The notes under the pieces were generated by a model. It ran no database searches. It was not told where the DNA came from and saw nothing but the letters and a program-made list of their open reading frames with translations. Positions 61,172-64,000 of a DNA stretch of 64,000 nt are shown here, piece by piece. Both the position numbers and the translations under genes were made by a program. Numbering within the stretch: position 1 is the stretch's first letter; each line of letters opens with the position of its first letter. Source of the stretch: DASUBV01 sp963822485 (GTDB lineage: Bacteria > Actinomycetota > Actinomycetes > Streptosporangiales > Streptosporangiaceae); the NCBI GenBank assembly GCA_963822485.1, contig CAWGHW010000022.1, positions 1 to 64,000 of the forward strand, written 5' to 3'.

Positions 61172-64000
61172 ATGCGGTTCGGGGTGCTGGGGCCCATGCA
61201 AGTGCTGGCCGGAGACGCCGGTGAGTCCGGGACCGTCTTAGCGACTCGGCTGCGAGTACTGCTGGCGGTGCTGCTGTGGCGGGCAAACCAGTCGGTACCG
61301 GCCGATGAGCTCGCCGAGCTGGTCTGGGACGGCGCCCCGCCGACCGGAGCGCCGGAAGCGGTCCGTGCACTGGTGATGCGGCTGCGGCGGCGGCTGGATC
61401 CGCGGGCCGCGGCGCGGATCGTGACCCGGGCGCCCGGCTACGCGATCGAGGTCTCCGGCGACGAGCTGGACGCGTCGCGGTTCGAGACGCTGACCCGCCA
61501 GGCCGGCGCGGCGGTCCGCGCCGGCCAGCAGGCACAGGGCGCGCGGACCGCGGCCGAGGCGCTGGGATTGTGGCGCGGCGCGGCGCTGGCCGACATCCCC
61601 TCGCAGCTGCTGCGGGATCAGTGGGTGCCGCACCTGGACCAGCTGCACGTGCAGGCACTGGACTGGCGCGTCGAGGGGGACCTGGACGACGGTCGCCACG
61701 AGCAGCTGGTCCCCGAGCTGCGGGACCTGACCGCGCGCCACCCGCTGCGGGAGCACTTCCACTCCCAGCTCATGCTGGCCCTGTACCGGTGCGGGCGCCC
61801 GGCCGAGGCGCTGGAGGCCTACCAGCGGGCCCGGCGGGTGCTGGTGGATGAGCTCGGGATCGAGCCCGGCCCGCACCTGCAGCGCCTGCACCAGCGGATC
61901 CTGGAAGGCGCCCCCGAGCTCGCCGTGCAGCCGCCCGCCTCCGACGCCGCGCCGCTGGCATCGGTCCCCGTGACGGATCCGGTCAGCTCCCCGGCGCCGG
62001 CGCCGCGGCAGCTGCCCGGTGCCGTGGCGCAGTTCACCGGCCGGTCGGCCGAGCTGACCCGGCTGTCCGAGCTCCTGGACCAGGTCGGCGGCCATGCGCA
62101 GGGGACCGTGGTGATCTCCGCGATCGGCGGGACAGCGGGGGTGGGCAAGACCGCCCTGGCCGTGTACTGGGCCCACCAGGTCGCTGACCGGTTTCCGGAT
62201 GGCCAGCTGTACGTGAACCTGCGCGGTTATGACCCGGATCAGGTGGTTCCGGCGGCCGATGTGCTGGCCGGGTTCCTGCGCGCCCTGGGCGTGCCCGGCT
62301 CTGATGTCCCGCCGGGCACCGATGATCGTGCCGCCCGGTACCGGAGCCTGGTCTCCGGGCGGCGGATGCTGGTCATGCTGGACAATGCCGGATCGGTGGA
62401 GCAGGTCCGGCCGCTGCTGCCCGGCACGCCCGCCTGCGTGACGGTCGTGACCAGCCGGGATTCGCTGGCTGGACTGGTGGCCAGGGAAGGTGCGGTACGG
62501 CTGGACCTGGACCTCCTGCCGGCCGCCGAGGCGGTCAGCCTGCTGCAGGCGCTGATCGGCGAGCGGGCTAGTGCGGATCCAGCCGCGACGAAGGAACTGG
62601 CCGCCCAGTGCAGTCGGCTGCCGCTGGCGCTGCGGGTGGCCGCCGAGCTCGCCGCTGCCCGGGCCGCTGTCCCGCTGTCGAGCCTGGTGGGCGAGCTTGC
62701 TGATCACCAAGGGCGACTGGACCTGCTGGACGCTGCGGGGGATTCCCGGACCGCCGTGCGGACCGTGTTTTCCTGGTCCTGCAGGCACCTCGACCCGGCC
62801 GCCGCTCGCCTGTTCCGGTTCCTGGGCCTGCACCCCGGCCTGGACTTTGACCGCTACGCCGCGGCTGCACTGGCTGGCGGCACCGTCCGGCAGGCCGAGC
62901 GCGCGCTTGATGTGCTGACCCGCGCGCACCTGGCTCAGCTCACCGGGCCGGGCCGGTACGGCATGCATGATCTGCTGCGCGCCTATGCCCGCGAACTCGC
63001 CTCCGTCAGCGACACCGAGAACGACCGGCAGGTGGCGCTGACCCGCCTGTTCGGCTATTACCTGGGCACCGCCGCCGCCGCGATGGACGCGCTGCTGCCT
63101 AGCGAGCGGCACCGGCGGCCCCGCGTCTTTTCGTCCGCCAGCCCGGCGCCGTCGGTGTCCGACGCCGCGGCGGCGCTGGCCTGGCTGGATGCCGAACGGG
63201 CCACCCTGGTCGCGGTCGCTGTGCACACCACTTCGCACGGCTGGGCCAGCCATGCCACCCGCCTGGCAGCGACCTTGTTTCGTTACCTCGACAACGGCGG
63301 TCACTACCCCGAGGCGATCACTATCCACAGCCACGCCCGCCTCGCCGCACGCCAGGCAGGCGACCGCACCGCCGAGGCCGAGGCGCTGATCAACCTCGGT
63401 GTCCTGAGCCTGCGTCAGGGCAGCCAGCCGGAGGCCACCGCGCACATGGAGCAGGGACTGGCCCTGTACCGCCAGGCCGGCGACCGCTCCGGCGAGATCC
63501 GCGCCCTCGGCAATGTCGGCATCCTCCACCTCCAGCTCGGCCGCTACCGCGAAGCCACCGGGCACCTGCAGCAGGCCCTGGACCTGCTGGGCGACACCGG
63601 CGACCAGGTCAGCCAGGGCCTCTTGCTCAATGCCCTGGCCACCATTGACTTGCGGCAGGGCCGCTACGAGCAGGCCACCCGGCGCATCCGCGGTGCCCTG
63701 ACCCTGTTCCGGCAGGTCGGCGACCGGACCGGAGAAGCCCACGCCCTGGCCAGCCTCGGCGACATCAGCCTGCGCCAGGGCCGCCCCGGCCCGGCCACCA
63801 CCCACCTGCGCGAGGCCCTGGCCCTGTTCCGCCAGGCCGGCAGCCGATCCGGTCAGGCCCGCGTTCTGATCACCCTCGGCGACGCCGCCCTGCAGGAATG
63901 CCGCCACCACCAGGCCGCCAGCTACCACCAGGAGGCCCTGGCCATCTGCCGCCAGACCGGCTACCAGTCCGGCGAGGTCACCGCCCTCAACAGCCTGGGC
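61172..64000 (+). CDS. AfsR/SARP-family regulator (runs off the window)
   Basis: Starts ATG 61172 (GGGAGG four bases upstream) and stays open for 943 codons to the window edge, so the stop is not seen. Residues ~1-95: OmpR-like DNA-binding domain (MRFGVLGPMQVLAG, SVPADELAELVWDGAPPTGA, MRLRRRL). About 96-245: bacterial transcriptional activation domain (RFETLTRQAGAAV, HSQLMLALYRCGRPAEALEA). About 285-560: NB-ARC ATPase with P-loop GTAGVGKT (320-327). From about 700: TPR repeats (ALINLGVLSLRQGSQPEATA, LGNVGILHLQLGRYREAT). AfsR-type global or pathway activator of secondary metabolism. Confidence 0.95.
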   Translation, partial: MRFGVLGPMQVLAGDAGESGTVLATRLRVLLAVLLWRANQSVPADELAELVWDGAPPTGAPEAVRALVMRLRRRLDPRAAARIVTRAPGYAIEVSGDELDASRFETLTRQAGAAVRAGQQAQGARTAAEALGLWRGAALADIPSQLLRDQWVPHLDQLHVQALDWRVEGDLDDGRHEQLVPELRDLTARHPLREHFHSQLMLALYRCGRPAEALEAYQRARRVLVDELGIEPGPHLQRLHQRILEGAPELAVQPPASDAAPLASVPVTDPVSSPAPAPRQLPGAVAQFTGRSAELTRLSELLDQVGGHAQGTVVISAIGGTAGVGKTALAVYWAHQVADRFPDGQLYVNLRGYDPDQVVPAADVLAGFLRALGVPGSDVPPGTDDRAARYRSLVSGRRMLVMLDNAGSVEQVRPLLPGTPACVTVVTSRDSLAGLVAREGAVRLDLDLLPAAEAVSLLQALIGERASADPAATKELAAQCSRLPLALRVAAELAAARAAVPLSSLVGELADHQGRLDLLDAAGDSRTAVRTVFSWSCRHLDPAAARLFRFLGLHPGLDFDRYAAAALAGGTVRQAERALDVLTRAHLAQLTGPGRYGMHDLLRAYARELASVSDTENDRQVALTRLFGYYLGTAAAAMDALLPSERHRRPRVFSSASPAPSVSDAAAALAWLDAERATLVAVAVHTTSHGWASHATRLAATLFRYLDNGGHYPEAITIHSHARLAARQAGDRTAEAEALINLGVLSLRQGSQPEATAHMEQGLALYRQAGDRSGEIRALGNVGILHLQLGRYREATGHLQQALDLLGDTGDQVSQGLLLNALATIDLRQGRYEQATRRIRGALTLFRQVGDRTGEAHALASLGDISLRQGRPGPATTHLREALALFRQAGSRSGQARVLITLGDAALQECRHHQAASYHQEALAICRQTGYQSGEVTALNSLG

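Noticed and set aside
61238..63928. 896-codon minus-strand open frame
   Set aside because: It is the antisense shadow of the SARP/AfsR gene, with Gln/Gly/Val-rich composition and no domain motifs.
1..64000. Biosynthetic gene cluster
   Set aside because: Regulators (SARP, LuxR, MarR), exporters and tailoring-like enzymes are present, but there is no PKS, NRPS, terpene or RiPP core enzyme.
1..64000. Mobile element or prophage
   Set aside because: No transposase, integrase, phage structural gene, tRNA attachment site or terminal inverted repeats seen; base composition is even except for short promoter islands.

Overview
The window is very GC-rich DNA with strong third-position G/C bias, many GTG starts and tightly overlapping stop/start pairs. 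It carries a SARP/AfsR-type regulator, large LuxR-type ATPase regulators, an ECF sigma factor and many MarR, PadR, Lrp, MocR, LysR and Xre regulators. This fits a soil actinomycete of the Streptomyces/Streptosporangiales kind; the sequence alone does not fix the genus. I see no rRNA, tRNA, CRISPR array, insertion sequence or phage gene. It reads as chromosomal accessory DNA: many small regulator-plus-target modules, often divergent, with operator-like inverted repeats between them.

Layout. 1-2.7 kb: PhzF-like isomerase and a trans-sulfuration PLP enzyme, divergent from an Lrp regulator across a 31-bp palindrome. 2.9-7.6 kb: sigma factor with a membrane-anchored propeller protein, NTF2-like protein, methyltransferase, a frame-broken lipoprotein, an unknown protein. 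7.7-11.8 kb: ABC-2 exporter with an Xre regulator and an intervening micro-ORF, then PadR with a WD40 membrane protein. 11.9-19.2 kb: ArsR-like regulator plus coiled-coil membrane protein, secreted peptidase-like hydrolase, serine beta-lactamase-like hydrolase, FAD hydroxylase divergent from a second PadR/membrane-protein pair. 19.4-24.1 kb: DMT transporter, universal stress protein, two convergent MarR genes, Tat-exported metallo-hydrolase, YCII protein. 24.1-30.9 kb: thioesterase/2-hydroxyacid dehydrogenase pair, MFS exporter divergent from LysR, eRF1-like hydrolase, a third MarR divergent from a SnoaL-like protein. 31-41 kb: DHA2 exporter, bleomycin-hydrolase-type peptidase, a MacB-like system (lipoprotein, adaptor, fused ATPase-permease) divergent from its likely two-component system, and a lipid kinase. 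41-50.7 kb: LuxR ATPase, small barrel protein, secreted AOC-like protein, MocR divergent from a second PhzF, propeller protein, RecQ helicase, CBS protein. 50.9-54.5 kb: DUF427 protein divergent from an SDR - alpha/beta hydrolase - MFS operon. 54.6-64 kb: a frameshifted LuxR ATPase, three secreted proteins (one a seven-repeat propeller fused to a CHAP domain) and the start of a SARP regulator that runs off the window.

Most notable: (i) a 52-bp bipartite intergenic element present three times (26100-26151, 51358-51409, 51442-51493) with identical block spacing, each time just upstream of and pointing at a metabolic gene; (ii) a 15-bp-stem palindrome at 26080-26114 that would bury the start codon of the dehydrogenase mRNA; (iii) an MFS transporter whose first ~30 residues are copied from the neighbouring hydrolase; (iv) an ABC ATPase fused to its permease across a hexamer-repeat tract; (v) three heptamers spaced exactly 11 bp directly upstream of the SARP gene; (vi) perfect inverted repeats in at least six divergent or regulator-proximal promoters.
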